Below, piece after piece: positions 45,250 through 55,910 of a stretch of 64,000 nucleotides of DNA (within the stretch, counting starts at the first letter, position 1; each line of letters starts with the position of its first letter). The DNA is from an uncultured Bacteroidota bacterium. Its GTDB lineage: Bacteria > Bacteroidota > Bacteroidia > Bacteroidales > F082. The position numbers were made by a program, and so were the translations under genes. The notes under the pieces are model-generated. The model did no database searches and was not told the DNA's origin. It worked only from the letters and a program-made list of their open reading frames with translations. The DNA is taken from contig CAJVXP010000008.1 in the NCBI GenBank assembly GCA_913009685.1, forward strand, positions 1-64,000, written 5' to 3'.

Positions 45250-45453
45250 TTTCCTGATAAAGCAGAAAAATATCTCCGGGTAAAACGTTACCGGTTTTTA
45301 AAAAACATACGAAAAAGTTAAAATTTTGTACAAATAACTCATAATTCCGTAAAGAATTATACCGGGGTTTAATCGAATTTTGCTTCGACAAGCGAAAACG
45401 GTCATGCAAAAAGGCATCATCGACACATTGAGGCATTCGGAATAAAAATCTTA

Positions 45454-46788
45454 ATGGGGATTATCATGGAAAGAGTTGCTATAAATACAAAGAACCACAG
45501 AACGGAACCAATATGTCTGCCCCGGTCAGAATTTCCCCGGATTGTGGTTGTTGGCGGTGGATTTGCCGGCCTGGCCATAGTTGAGAACTTAAAAAACCAA
45601 CCGGTACAGGTGGTGCTGATAGACCGGAATAACTTCCACCAGTTTCAGCCCCTGTTTTATCAGGTTGCTACCAGCGGATTGGAACCCGACAGCATTGTCT
45701 TTCCGTTCAGAAAGCAAGTCAGAAAGATCAAAAATGTAATTTTTCGTTTTGCAGAAGTGGAAAAGATAAATACGTCCGGGCGTATTGTTATAACCAATAA
45801 AGGTTTCATTAATTATGATTTTCTGGTGTTGGCCACAGGTACTACTACTAATTATTTTGGGATGAGCAATGTTGAGCGGCATAGTATCGGCATGAAAAGC
45901 ATCCGCGATTCGCTAAACATCCGCCATATGATGTTGCAAAACCTGGAACAGGCAGCCATTACCTGTAATGAAAAGGAGCGTGATGCTCTTACAAATTTCG
46001 TTATTGTGGGAGGTGGACCGGCAGGAGTGGAGATGGCAGGCGCCCTGGCAGAATTTTGTAAATATATACTGCCAAAAGATTACCCCGAATATCCAGCCTC
46101 AACAATGAAGATTTATTTGTTGGAGGCTATGGACAAATTACTGGTAACCATGTCGGAAAACGCATCAACAAAAACTTTAGGGTATTTAAAGGCGCTTCAT
46201 GTAACTGTTTTGCTCAACGAATCGGTAATTGATTATGATGGGGAGGTTGTTCAAACAAAAAGTGGAATAAAAATCTACTCAAAAAATTTAATTTGGACAG
46301 CAGGAGTAAAAGGCCAACCGCCAAAAGGGATTGATAACCAGGCAGTAACGAGGGCTAATAGATTAAAAACAAATGGATATTTAAAGGTTGAAGGATACAA
46401 AAATATATTTGCAATAGGCGATATAGCAGCACGGATTTCAGAAGAAACACCGAGCGGAGATCCTCAGGTGGCCCAGGTGGCAATTCAGCAAGGGCGATAT
46501 CTCGCCAAAACAATTATGCAGTTCATTTGGCAGAACCAGCCTACGGCGTATTTTAGGTACAAAGATAAGGGATCGCTTGCCACCGTTGGGAAACGACGTG
46601 CCGTTGCAGATTTGGGGAAATTTAAATTTAGCGGATATCCGGCATGGTTGTTATGGTCTCTTGTTCATCTTATGTCCATTAGCGGATTTAGAAATAAAAT
46701 ATTCGTTGGGATAAACTGGGCTATAAGTTATTTTAAGTATGAAAAAAGCAACCGCGTTATTATCAGAAACTTCAGGCGTAAAGAATAA
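45454..46788 (+). CDS. ndh: Type II NADH dehydrogenase (NDH-2)
   Basis: 444 residues. The FAD-binding GGGFAGLAIVENL (about 32-44) with VVLIDRNNFHQFQPLFYQVA, and the NADH-binding FVIVGGGPAGVEMAGALAEF, are typical of NDH-2. The C terminus (about 400-444: WLLWSLVHLMSISGFRNK) is an amphipathic membrane anchor. The enzyme passes electrons from NADH to quinones without pumping protons. Single gene; nothing unusual. Confidence 0.92.
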   Translation: MGIIMERVAINTKNHRTEPICLPRSEFPRIVVVGGGFAGLAIVENLKNQPVQVVLIDRNNFHQFQPLFYQVATSGLEPDSIVFPFRKQVRKIKNVIFRFAEVEKINTSGRIVITNKGFINYDFLVLATGTTTNYFGMSNVERHSIGMKSIRDSLNIRHMMLQNLEQAAITCNEKERDALTNFVIVGGGPAGVEMAGALAEFCKYILPKDYPEYPASTMKIYLLEAMDKLLVTMSENASTKTLGYLKALHVTVLLNESVIDYDGEVVQTKSGIKIYSKNLIWTAGVKGQPPKGIDNQAVTRANRLKTNGYLKVEGYKNIFAIGDIAARISEETPSGDPQVAQVAIQQGRYLAKTIMQFIWQNQPTAYFRYKDKGSLATVGKRRAVADLGKFKFSGYPAWLLWSLVHLMSISGFRNKIFVGINWAISYFKYEKSNRVIIRNFRRKE

Positions 46789-46914
46789 GTTGATGAAGTG
46801 CATGAAGAGGTTGTCAGGGGGAGAAATAATTTGTGTTAGAAACATCAGCTCTTTGGAAAAATCGTAATAAATTTGTCTTATAATATATATTATGTTAAAT
46901 CAATAATCTCAAAT

Positions 46915-46945
46915 AAAGGGGAAGAATTCTAAATACCTCCCCTTC
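46915..46945. terminator. Weak terminator-like hairpin between convergent genes
   Basis: AAGGGGA at 46916-46922 pairs with TCCCCTT at 46938-46944 around a 15-nt loop, between the convergent ndh (plus) and TPR (minus) genes. No strong T-run follows, so the call is tentative. Confidence 0.3.
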
Positions 46946-46953
46946 ACATTAAC

Positions 46954-48111
46954 TTATTTATGGTTACTCATAAGCTCTTTCAATTTATCCTTCATTTTCA
47001 AACGCGCATAAGCTTCCTTCAACCCACTAATAGTCGGCTTGTCGTTCGGATTGATTGACAACGCTTTTTCCAACCACGGAATAGCCTTTTTCAAATCGGC
47101 ATTTGCCTCATTATTCAAAACGTTGTATTCTTTGACTTTACTGAGCGGGAGATCATTCGCCTCTTTCTGAAGTTTGGAGGCTTTGTTCACGAAGATTGCT
47201 CCAATGTTATAATAAGCTTCAAAAAATTTCGGATTTATTTTGATAGCTCTTTTATAAGCCATCTCAGCGGTATCAGTTACCCCCATATCATCATAACTCT
47301 TGCCAATTAAAAAACAAAAGTTGGCATTAGCCGGATTATTCGGTTCCTTGGCTATGGCTTCTTCAAGGCTGTTAATCAGCTGCCTGGCCTGGCCTCTTTC
47401 AAGATACAATTGAGCTTGTTCGAGAAGCAGGCTCAGATTTTCCGGAAAACGTGAACGCCCTAATTTGATAACTGATTCTGCTGCGGCTGTATCTCCTAAC
47501 TGTTGCAGTGCCCGGTTATAGTAAACAAATAACTTTGGTTCCTTAAAATTAACATCCACACATTTTTTAAGATACTCAGCAGCTACTTTAGGTTTTTTTC
47601 CAAGGACTCCGGTTATTCCGACATTAAAAGCAGCGGTTGTATCAAACGTGCCCAACACCTGTGATACCTGGAAGGCATCTTTAAAATATTCGATGGCACG
47701 ATCATAATTATTTTGTTTAAATACTTGCGCGCCTTTGGCGTAGAAAACAGCAGATAGCTTTTTAATGTATTCATCGGCTTCTTTGCTTATCCTTTTCTTT
47801 TTACTTGATGAATCTAAGGTTTTTGCTTTTTTCAGAGCCACAAATGCTTTGGTAGCAGCGAGGGTATCCAGTTTCCGAAATTGCGGAAGTGGTGAAGTAG
47901 CAATGTCGTAATAAATTTCGCCGTAATACAACCATGTTTTGGAATCGTTTTTGGTCTTTTCATTTTGAACAGCTTTGTCAATAGCTTTTTTAGCATTTTC
48001 CAGTTGGCCTTTATCCTTATACATGTAAGCACTGGTTCGGTTACTCTTCTGTGCAAAGCCTGCGGATATAAACAGCAGACTCATTGTAATTGATAATATT
48101 AATTTTTTCAT
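46954..48111 (-). CDS. Secreted tetratricopeptide-repeat protein
   Basis: 385 residues from the ATG at 48111. A signal peptide (LILSITMSLLFISAGFAQ) is followed by TPR-type helix pairs over most of the length: DRAIEYFKDAFQVSQVLG, NPANANFCFLIGKSYDDMG, AEMAYKRAIKINPKFFEAYY and KKAIPWLEKALSINPNDKPT. A charged tail follows. Periplasmic or outer-membrane-linked scaffold; no catalytic motif. It is upstream of nothing in its direction, and is separated from gyrA by 75 bp. Confidence 0.88.
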   Translation of the reverse strand: MKKLILSITMSLLFISAGFAQKSNRTSAYMYKDKGQLENAKKAIDKAVQNEKTKNDSKTWLYYGEIYYDIATSPLPQFRKLDTLAATKAFVALKKAKTLDSSSKKKRISKEADEYIKKLSAVFYAKGAQVFKQNNYDRAIEYFKDAFQVSQVLGTFDTTAAFNVGITGVLGKKPKVAAEYLKKCVDVNFKEPKLFVYYNRALQQLGDTAAAESVIKLGRSRFPENLSLLLEQAQLYLERGQARQLINSLEEAIAKEPNNPANANFCFLIGKSYDDMGVTDTAEMAYKRAIKINPKFFEAYYNIGAIFVNKASKLQKEANDLPLSKVKEYNVLNNEANADLKKAIPWLEKALSINPNDKPTISGLKEAYARLKMKDKLKELMSNHK

Positions 48112-48186
48112 ATTAAAACATTTTTTGAATGGCAAAGATATAATTTACAATAATTGTGCCTATTATTTTCTTTATTTATTGCGACT

Positions 48187-50739
48187 CTAAATTATTCCTT
48201 TTTCAGGATTTTCCGTATTGTCATCTTTTTCCTGAGTAGTTTCTGATTGTCCGGCCTCTCCTTCTAAATCATCTTCGACTTCCAAATATTCGAAGGCTTC
48301 CACTTTGGCTACGGCTGCGATTTCATCATCGTTCTTCAAATTGATAAGCCTGACGCCCTGTGTGGCACGCCCCATAACGCGAAGAGCTGAAACAGGAATA
48401 CGTATGGCAATCCCGGATTTATTAATAATCATCAGGTCATCATCGTCTTTCACATTTTTAATAGCAATCAGGTTTCCGGTTTTTTCTGTAATGTTCAGGG
48501 TCTTCACCCCTTTTCCGCCTCTGTTTGTAACACGATAATCATCTAATCTGGAGCGCTTTCCATATCCTTTTTCAGAAACCACAAGAATATCATACGAATC
48601 GTCTTCCACACAAATCATTCCGATAACTTCATCTTTTTCAGAGGCGAGTCTGATGCCCCTTACGCCGGCTGCGGTACGTCCCATGGCTCGTACTTTGCTT
48701 TCGTTAAAGCGGATAGCTCTACCCGATTTCAGTGCCAGCAAAACCTCATTAGAGCCATTGGTAAGTCGTGCTGCGAGCAACTCATCGTCTTCGTGAATAG
48801 TGATAGCATTGATGCCATTCGTCCGGGGACGTGAATAGGCTTCAAGTGAAGTTTTCTTGATGGTTCCGTGTTTCGTAGCTAAAATGATGAAGTTATTTTT
48901 GATGTATTCCTCATCTTTCAAATCTTTGATATTAATATAAGCTTTAACCGAATCATCAGGACTCAGCTGGATGATGTTTTGGATAGCCCTGCCTTTTGAG
49001 ATTTTATTCCCTTCGGGAATTTCAAAAACCCTGAGCCAGTAAACCTTACCCTGTTCGGTGAAAAACAGCATGTAATTGTGGTTTGTAGCAACAAACAAGT
49101 GTTCGAGGAAATCCTCATTGCGGGTCGTGCTTCCGCGTGAACCGCGTCCTCCCCTGCCCTGCACATGATATTCGGAAAGCGCAGTTCTTTTAATGTAACC
49201 CAAATGTGAAATGGTTATGACCACCGGCTCATCGGGTATCACGTCTTCCATCCGGATATCTTCGGCGGTATAAACAATTTCCGAGCGGCGTTCATCCCCG
49301 TATTTGTCTTTTATACGGAGTAATTCGTCTTTTATAATATCCATACGAATGTTTACATCTCCGAGTATCTTCGTCAATTCGGCAATCAACAGCATTAAAT
49401 CATCGTAATCGGCTTTCAGCTTTTCTCTTTCCAGCCCGGTAAGTTTTTGCAGGCGCATATCGAGAATAGCCTTAGCCTGAATATCTGACAGCTCGAAACG
49501 CTGTATTAATCCCTGTTTGGCTTCATCCGGTGTTTTGGAAGCTCTGATCAGCGCAATCACTTCATCGATGTTATCAAGCGCAATAATCAGACCTTCAAGA
49601 ACATGTGCTTTCCGCTCTGCCTCTTTAAGATTGTATCGTGTACGTCTGATAACTACTTCGTGGCGATGATTCACATAGTGCTGAATAAGCCCCTTTAAAT
49701 TGAGCGCCTCAGGACGTCCATTCACCAGTGCAATGTTATTTACACTAAAAGAGCTCTGCAAAGCAGTCATCTTGTATAATTTATTGATCACTATACTGGC
49801 AAGAGCATCTCTTTTCAAATCATAAACAATACGCATTCCGTTACGGTCCGACTCATCATTAAGATCAGCAATACCGTCGATTTTTTTCTCGTTAACGAGA
49901 TCGGCGGTTTTCTTAATCATGTCCGCTTTATTAACCTGATAAGGCAATTCGGTTACAATGATTCTTTCACGTCCGCTTTTTGTTTCTTCAATGGTAACCT
50001 TACCCCTAATTACAATACGTCCACGGCCCGTTTCAAGGGCAGATTTTACACCTTCGTAACCATAAATTATACCTCCGGTAGGAAAATCAGGAGCTTTGAT
50101 ATAATTCATCAACTCGCTGATGGTAATGTCATTATTGCCAATATATGCAATAATGCCATCCACAATTTCCGACAGGTTATGTGGCGCCATATTGGTAGCC
50201 ATCCCCACTGCAATGCCTGAAGCACCGTTTACCAGAAGGTTGGGGATAAGCGCAGGTAATACGGTAGGTTCGTTAATAGTATCATCAAAATTAAGCTGAT
50301 GTTCGACCGTATCTTTGTCTAAGTCAGACAGCATCTCTTCTGCAATCTTCCGTAACCGGGCTTCGGTATAACGCATGGCAGCAGGGCTGTCACCGTCAAT
50401 AGAGCCAAAGTTCCCCTGACCGTCAACCAGCGGATAGCGCAACGACCAATCCTGGGCCATACGTACCATTGTGTCATAAACAGAACTGTCGCCGTGGGGA
50501 TGAAATTTACCGAGCACCTCCCCTACTATCCTTGCCGACTTTTTATAGTGTTTGTTTGAAAACACACCCAGTTCGTACATCCCAAATAAAACACGGCGAT
50601 GAACAGGTTTCAATCCATCACGTACATCGGGCAGTGCCCTGGCCACAATCACCGACATCGAATAATCGATGTAGGCCGATTTCATTTGATTTTCTATGTT
50701 AATTTTTACGATTCTTTCACCGTCATGAACACTTTCCAT
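48187..50739 (-). CDS. gyrA: DNA gyrase subunit A
   Basis: 850 residues. The winged-helix/tower N-terminal part carries the quinolone region [17 protein letters not shown], with S85 and D89 in the usual (susceptible-type) state, and catalytic Y124 in [11 protein letters not shown]. The C-terminal beta-pinwheel has several repeats, including the gyrase box in the stretch QGRGGRG. After the pinwheel comes an acidic tail ([14 protein letters not shown]). Gyrase adds negative supercoils with ATP. gyrB is not in the window. A -7-like TATTTTTG box on the minus strand at 50784-50791 lies 45 bp upstream. Confidence 0.96.
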   Translation of the reverse strand: MESVHDGERIVKINIENQMKSAYIDYSMSVIVARALPDVRDGLKPVHRRVLFGMYELGVFSNKHYKKSARIVGEVLGKFHPHGDSSVYDTMVRMAQDWSLRYPLVDGQGNFGSIDGDSPAAMRYTEARLRKIAEEMLSDLDKDTVEHQLNFDDTINEPTVLPALIPNLLVNGASGIAVGMATNMAPHNLSEIVDGIIAYIGNNDITISELMNYIKAPDFPTGGIIYGYEGVKSALETGRGRIVIRGKVTIEETKSGRERIIVTELPYQVNKADMIKKTADLVNEKKIDGIADLNDESDRNGMRIVYDLKRDALASIVINKLYKMTALQSSFSVNNIALVNGRPEALNLKGLIQHYVNHRHEVVIRRTRYNLKEAERKAHVLEGLIIALDNIDEVIALIRASKTPDEAKQGLIQRFELSDIQAKAILDMRLQKLTGLEREKLKADYDDLMLLIAELTKILGDVNIRMDIIKDELLRIKDKYGDERRSEIVYTAEDIRMEDVIPDEPVVITISHLGYIKRTALSEYHVQGRGGRGSRGSTTRNEDFLEHLFVATNHNYMLFFTEQGKVYWLRVFEIPEGNKISKGRAIQNIIQLSPDDSVKAYINIKDLKDEEYIKNNFIILATKHGTIKKTSLEAYSRPRTNGINAITIHEDDELLAARLTNGSNEVLLALKSGRAIRFNESKVRAMGRTAAGVRGIRLASEKDEVIGMICVEDDSYDILVVSEKGYGKRSRLDDYRVTNRGGKGVKTLNITEKTGNLIAIKNVKDDDDLMIINKSGIAIRIPVSALRVMGRATQGVRLINLKNDDEIAAVAKVEAFEYLEVEDDLEGEAGQSETTQEKDDNTENPEKGII

Positions 50740-50910
50740 GTATTCAACTCCTCCTCATTAATGATTGAAAAAAATATAGCTTGCAAAAATAAGCATTTAT
50801 GCTAATTTTAAAAAACAATCAGCTCATAAAATTTACTTTTGTATTAACAACTTTGTGTTAACAATTTTGGAATATTTTATGTCATAGTCAACAATCTGCT
50901 TTTATATTTG

Positions 50911-51071
50911 AAGCTGTTTAAAGTTAAATGGGATTTTCGAGAGGAACAGATTGGCTTTAGTGGCGAAGCTCGGTTTTTATTTCATAGCCACCGCTATAAA
51001 ATAAAAAATAGCTGAAGTCCAATGAAGTCAAGATGTTTCTCGTAGTTTCTCAGTTTAACTTTAAACAACTT
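50911..51071. repeat. Palindromic 161-bp repeat-like unit, family C
   Basis: AAGCTGTTTAAAGTTAAA (50911-50928) and TTTAACTTTAAACAACTT (51054-51071) are inverted copies (17 of 18). The inside folds again: AGCTCGGTTTTTATTTCATAGC (50967-50988) against GCTATAAAATAAAAAATAGCT (50993-51013). No ORF. It lies in the 477-bp space between divergent gyrA and clpC; the rest of that space shows only candidate promoter boxes. Confidence 0.6.
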
Positions 51072-51194
51072 CTTTGTTAATATATTATGAAAAATCATTT
51101 CAATCAGGTCTCAAAAAGATTTGAGGTAAATATAAAAATTATGAAAAATTACCAATATTCTACATTGGAATGATTTTGGTAAGAGGCTTATATG

Positions 51195-51202
51195 TAATTT
51201 TG
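51195..51202 (+). promoter_or_regulatory. Candidate -7 box of clpC
   Basis: TAATTTTG fits TAnnTTTG; a TTTG lies 16 bp upstream, shorter than the usual 19-21 bp. Weak. Confidence 0.3.
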
Positions 51203-51216
51203 CACTGAAATTATTA

Positions 51217-53808
51217 ATGTATATGGATACAAAGTTTTCTAAAAGGATGAAAGACGTTATGTCGTATAGCCGCGAAGAGGCTGTGCGGCTGGGAAATAAC
51301 TATATTGGACTTGAGCACTTTCTGTTGGGTATTTTACGGGATGGTGAAGGAATGGCCGTTCAAATGTTGCTCTATTTTGGCGTTGATTTAAAAAAACTGA
51401 AACTGGAGATTGAAAATGCAGTGAGGACCCCGGACGGTGTCGGAGTGGAAATGGAAAATATTCCGGTCGTCAAACAAGCCGAAAAAGCGCTGAAAATAAC
51501 CTATCTCGAAGCCAAAGTTTTTCAGAGCGAGGAGATCGGTACCGAACATTTGCTACTCGCTATTTTAAAAGATGATAACAACCTGGTTACGCATAAGCTT
51601 GCGCTTTCAGGCGTTGATTACCAAGCCATAAAGGATGAACTGGGACATACCTTAAAAAAGAACAAGCTGAAAGGGAGCTATCCCGAAACCTCGCCCGACG
51701 TAAGAAGTGAAACAGGTAGTGAGATTACCGGTCCTGACAAGCCTTCCTTTGGTGGTGGTGGTGGTCCGAAAAAAACATCTGAGCCCAAGTCAAAAACCCC
51801 TGTTCTCGATAATTTTGGAAACGACCTTACGCACGCAGCCGAAGAAGGCAGGTTAGATCCCATCGTGGGGCGCGACAAAGAGCTGGAGCGCATTGCCCAG
51901 GTGCTGAGTCGCCGGAAAAAGAATAATCCCATCCTGATTGGAGAACCCGGGGTGGGGAAATCTGCTATTGCCGAGGGTCTGGCCCTTCGCATTATCAACA
52001 GAAGAGTTTCAAGAGCACTGTTTAACAAACGCATCGTAACACTTGATTTGGCTTCTCTTGTAGCCGGTACAAAATATCGCGGACAGTTTGAAGAACGCAT
52101 GAAAGCCGTTTTGAATGAGCTTACAAAAAATCCGGATATTATCCTTTTTATTGATGAAATTCACACTATTGTCGGCGCCGGTAATGCTTCCGGAGCGCTT
52201 GATGCCTCCAATATGTTTAAACCTGCCCTGGCTCGTGGCGACCTTCAGTGTATCGGAGCTACTACCTTGGACGAATACAGACAGTATATTGAAAAAGATG
52301 GTGCATTGGAAAGAAGATTTCAGAAAGTTCTGATAGATCCTACCACGCCGGACGAAACTATGCACATCCTTGAAAATATAAAGGAAAAATATGAAGATCA
52401 CCATTTGGTGAAATATACGCATGAGGCGATCAAAGCCTGTGTAAACCTGACTAACCGGTATATCTCCGACCGCTATCTGCCTGATAAAGCGATTGATGCA
52501 TTAGACGAAGCTGGTGCCAGGGTGCATATCAGCAATATCCATGTGCCGGCAGAGATTATCAATCTGGAGAAATCCATCGAAGAGATTCGACAAAAGAAAG
52601 TTCAGGCTATAAATCAGCAGAAATTTGAAGAAGCGGCACAATTCCGGGATATCGAACGTCGCTATACCGAAGAACTGGAGCGTGCGAAAAAACGATGGGA
52701 AGAAGACGCCCAGCTGAATCGTGAAATGGTGGACGAAGAAAAAGTGGCAGAAGTGGTTGCCATGATGACCGGGATACCGGTTACCAACATTGCCCAAAGC
52801 GAAAGCCACCGGCTTATCAACATGGAGCCAGAACTTCAAAAAGAGGTCATCGGCCAGCCGGATGCTATTAAAAAAGTCGTTAAAGCCATTCGTCGTAACC
52901 GTGCCGGATTAAAAGACCCTAACAAACCCATTGGCTCCTTTATATTCCTGGGCCCCACAGGTGTGGGAAAGACTTATCTCGCCAAAATGCTGGCTAAATA
53001 TATGTTCGATACGGAAGATGCCCTCGTCCGTATTGACATGAGTGAATACATGGAAAAATTTGCTGTTTCCCGGCTCGTTGGAGCTCCTCCCGGATACGTG
53101 GGGTATGAAGAGGGCGGCCAGCTGACGGAAAAAATTCGCAGAAAGCCCTACTCTATCATTTTGCTCGACGAGATTGAAAAAGCACATCCGGATGTCTTTC
53201 ATCTGCTGCTTCAGGTGTTGGATGATGGTGTTCTGACAGACAGTCTCGGGAGAAAAGTTGATTTTAAAAATACCATTATCATTATGACTTCCAACATTGG
53301 TTCGCGGCAGCTGAAGGATTTTGGCCTCGGCGTAGGTTTCAGTACAGCTGCCAGAAAACAGAGCCGTGCCAGCCATGCCCACGGAGTTATTGAAAATGCC
53401 CTGAAACGCTCCTTTGCTCCGGAATTTCTGAACAGAATAGATGATGTAGTTATCTTTGACTCACTCGACAAAGAGGATATTTACAAAATCATCGATATCG
53501 AATTGTCTCATTTGTATGGCCGTATCAACGAAATGGGATTCAAAATAAGTGTTTCTGCCAAAGCAAAGGATTTCATTATCGAAAAAGGATGGGATGAGCA
53601 GTTTGGTGCCCGTCCGTTAAAACGTGCTATTCAAAAATATATTGAAGATCCGCTTGCTGAGGAGATTATTCAGAAGACTATTAAGGAAAACGATGTGATT
53701 AAAATTGATTACGACGCCAAAAAAGAGGAGATTAAGGTGAAAATCAGCACAAAGCATACAACCCCGGCTAAGGCTAAGGAAAAGGATGCAGGAAACAAGG
53801 CCGTTTAA
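51217..53808 (+). CDS. clpC: ClpC ATP-dependent unfoldase
   Basis: 863 residues. The double N domain (about 1-150, EEAVRLGNNYIGLEHFLLGIL) picks substrates; two AAA+ modules follow. Walker A1 GEPGVGKSAIAEGL, Walker B1 IILFIDEIHT; the middle domain has a UVR-type stretch (NQQKFEEAAQFRDIERRY); Walker A2 GPTGVGKTYLAKML with Walker B2 IILLDEIEKAH. The C-terminal D2 small domain is followed by a lysine-rich tail. With ClpP it degrades folded proteins. Two close ATGs (51217 and 51223) are possible starts. Confidence 0.95.
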   Translation: MYMDTKFSKRMKDVMSYSREEAVRLGNNYIGLEHFLLGILRDGEGMAVQMLLYFGVDLKKLKLEIENAVRTPDGVGVEMENIPVVKQAEKALKITYLEAKVFQSEEIGTEHLLLAILKDDNNLVTHKLALSGVDYQAIKDELGHTLKKNKLKGSYPETSPDVRSETGSEITGPDKPSFGGGGGPKKTSEPKSKTPVLDNFGNDLTHAAEEGRLDPIVGRDKELERIAQVLSRRKKNNPILIGEPGVGKSAIAEGLALRIINRRVSRALFNKRIVTLDLASLVAGTKYRGQFEERMKAVLNELTKNPDIILFIDEIHTIVGAGNASGALDASNMFKPALARGDLQCIGATTLDEYRQYIEKDGALERRFQKVLIDPTTPDETMHILENIKEKYEDHHLVKYTHEAIKACVNLTNRYISDRYLPDKAIDALDEAGARVHISNIHVPAEIINLEKSIEEIRQKKVQAINQQKFEEAAQFRDIERRYTEELERAKKRWEEDAQLNREMVDEEKVAEVVAMMTGIPVTNIAQSESHRLINMEPELQKEVIGQPDAIKKVVKAIRRNRAGLKDPNKPIGSFIFLGPTGVGKTYLAKMLAKYMFDTEDALVRIDMSEYMEKFAVSRLVGAPPGYVGYEEGGQLTEKIRRKPYSIILLDEIEKAHPDVFHLLLQVLDDGVLTDSLGRKVDFKNTIIIMTSNIGSRQLKDFGLGVGFSTAARKQSRASHAHGVIENALKRSFAPEFLNRIDDVVIFDSLDKEDIYKIIDIELSHLYGRINEMGFKISVSAKAKDFIIEKGWDEQFGARPLKRAIQKYIEDPLAEEIIQKTIKENDVIKIDYDAKKEEIKVKISTKHTTPAKAKEKDAGNKAV

Positions 53809-53991
53809 ACAAATCCATCTCAACGCAAAACGTCCTTGCCAGCCTGGTATAATTCAAGTAATCATCGGGGTACTTCCCTTTCATTTTTTCTTAGAATTGA
53901 TATAAATTGAATATATGCAATGTATCCTGTTCAACAAATTATATTTTTGTCGCAAATAATTTTTAAAAGGATATTATAAAAATATACGCCT

Positions 53992-55758
53992 ATGAAAGGA
54001 GGAGAATTTCTTGTAAAAGAAATAAACGCAGCAGATATTTTTGTTCCGGAAGAGTTTGACGAGGAACAACTTATGATTGCTCAAACTTGTGAAGACTTTG
54101 TAGAAACCGGGGTAGCCCCTAACTTTGATGCCTTAGATGCACACGAAGAAGGCCTGATGCCTTCTATTCTGAAAAATGCGGGGGAAATGGGTTTGCTTGG
54201 CATTGCCATTCCCGAAGAGTTTGGTGGTTTCGGGCAAAATTTTCTTACCAACATGAAAGCCAACGAATCTATGGGCTCTGCCTACTCTTTTTCCGTGGCT
54301 TTTATGGCACATACCGGTATCGGAACGCTTCCTCTGCTTTATTACGGCAATCAGCAACAAAAAGATTATTATCTGCCTTTGCTGGCCTCCGGAGAATGGC
54401 TGGCTGCCTACTGTCTTACGGAACCGGGAGCCGGTTCTGACGCCAATGCAGGTAAAACCAAAGCTGTTTTATCGGATGATGGAGAGCATTATATTCTCAA
54501 TGGTCAGAAAATGTGGATTACCAATGGTGGTTTTGCCGATTTGCTAACTGTATTTGCCAAAATTGACAATGACCGGGTGCTGAGCGCATTTCTCGTTGAA
54601 TCTTCCTCGGAAGGAATTACCATGAATCCGGAAGAGAATAAAATGGGGATCAAAGGCTCGTCAACACGTCAGATATTTTTTGACGATGTTAAAATCCCTG
54701 TTAAAAACCAGTTAGGTAAACGTGGCGAAGGCTACCGTATTGCATTGAATATCCTGCATATAGGGCGGATTAAACTGGGGGCTACCGTTATTGGTGGCAT
54801 GCGCAGGGCCATCAACAATTCGGTGAATTATGCCATGGAGCGCAAGCAGTTCGGCTCGCGGCTCGCGGATTTTGGAGCTATAAAACATAAACTCGCCGAA
54901 CAGGTGATCAAAACCTTTTCTACCGAGTCGGCGGTTTATCGTGCCAGCAAAGACATTCAGGATGAAATAGCAACCCTGCTGGCCTCCGGAAAAAGCTACG
55001 GAGAGGCCAATATTGGGGGTGTGGCAGAATTTGAACCGGAATGTGCTTTACTCAAAGTATATGGCTCTGAATCATTGGATTACATTGTTGATGAAATGGT
55101 GCAGATATATGGGGGAATGGGCTTTTCGTCCGAAGCTCCTGCTGACCGCTCCTATCGCGATTCGCGTATCAACAGGATTTTTGAAGGTACCAACGAAATT
55201 AACCGGCTGATTACTTCGGATGCAGAACTCAAGCGCGGTCTCCGGCATAAGATTCCACTGCTGGAAAAAGCAGCCGAAATTTTGGAAAATAAAAGTTCTA
55301 TTCAGGCTATTGATGTTTTCGAAGGAGATTACTACGCACTGAAACATGCTTATGTCAATCAGTTGAAGAAAGCGGTTACTATTCTGTTTCCCTTACTGAA
55401 CAAGACTTTTAAAAAGAAACTGGCTTACGAAGAGGAAATTATGATGAGTGTGGCCGATATGCTCATGTATGTGTATGTTCTTGAATCAACACTGCTGAGG
55501 GTAGAGAAGCTCGACCGGCAGGGATTGAAATCAGACACTTCCGTCTATTGTGATATTCTGGATGTGTTATTGCGCAATGTGATGCATATTTTTCAAAAAG
55601 AGACCGTTGATGTTGTCAGTTCATTCATGGAAGGTGAAGAAAAAGAGGAAATGCTAAACATTATGCATAAGTTCACCTTTTACTATCCTGTTAATGCAAA
55701 AGAAGCGCGCCGGCGTATTGCTGATAAACTGATTGAAAACGAGCGATATAAATTCTAA
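53992..55758 (+). CDS. Acyl-CoA dehydrogenase, long form
   Basis: 588 residues; ordinary acyl-CoA dehydrogenases have about 380, and the extra part is a C-terminal helical region (about 430-588) as in VLCAD-like enzymes. FAD-binding and catalytic marks: AYCLTEPGAGSDANAGKTKA, KMWITNGGFADLLTVF, MERKQFGSRLADFGAIKHKL, IYGGMGFSSEAP and RINRIFEGTNEINRL with the Glu in the usual catalytic place. The enzyme dehydrogenates acyl-CoA at C2-C3, passing electrons to ETF. A -7-like TATTTTTG lies at 53942-53949. Confidence 0.9.
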   Translation: MKGGEFLVKEINAADIFVPEEFDEEQLMIAQTCEDFVETGVAPNFDALDAHEEGLMPSILKNAGEMGLLGIAIPEEFGGFGQNFLTNMKANESMGSAYSFSVAFMAHTGIGTLPLLYYGNQQQKDYYLPLLASGEWLAAYCLTEPGAGSDANAGKTKAVLSDDGEHYILNGQKMWITNGGFADLLTVFAKIDNDRVLSAFLVESSSEGITMNPEENKMGIKGSSTRQIFFDDVKIPVKNQLGKRGEGYRIALNILHIGRIKLGATVIGGMRRAINNSVNYAMERKQFGSRLADFGAIKHKLAEQVIKTFSTESAVYRASKDIQDEIATLLASGKSYGEANIGGVAEFEPECALLKVYGSESLDYIVDEMVQIYGGMGFSSEAPADRSYRDSRINRIFEGTNEINRLITSDAELKRGLRHKIPLLEKAAEILENKSSIQAIDVFEGDYYALKHAYVNQLKKAVTILFPLLNKTFKKKLAYEEEIMMSVADMLMYVYVLESTLLRVEKLDRQGLKSDTSVYCDILDVLLRNVMHIFQKETVDVVSSFMEGEEKEEMLNIMHKFTFYYPVNAKEARRRIADKLIENERYKF

Positions 55759-55840
55759 AGGGGGGACATCTGATAATTCCTTTCTTTCAAGGAACAATTC
55801 ATATCGCTAATTCATGGCCATTGTTGGTATAACATGCAAG

Positions 55841-55895
55841 GCATAAAAAAATTACGCTTCACGGGAGAAATTCCGGAAGCGTAATTTTTTTATGC
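55841..55895. terminator. Bidirectional terminator between two acyl-CoA dehydrogenase genes
   Basis: GCATAAAAAAATTACGCTTC and GAAGCGTAATTTTTTTATGC form a perfect 20-bp stem with a 15-nt loop; A and T runs on both sides make it work in both directions, suited to the convergent dehydrogenase genes. Confidence 0.85.
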
Positions 55896-55910
55896 GGTGA
55901 TGATATGCTA

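Noticed and set aside
50420-50520. Possible quinolone-resistance change in gyrA
   Set aside because: The two key positions are Ser and Asp (GDSSVYD), as in susceptible enzymes.
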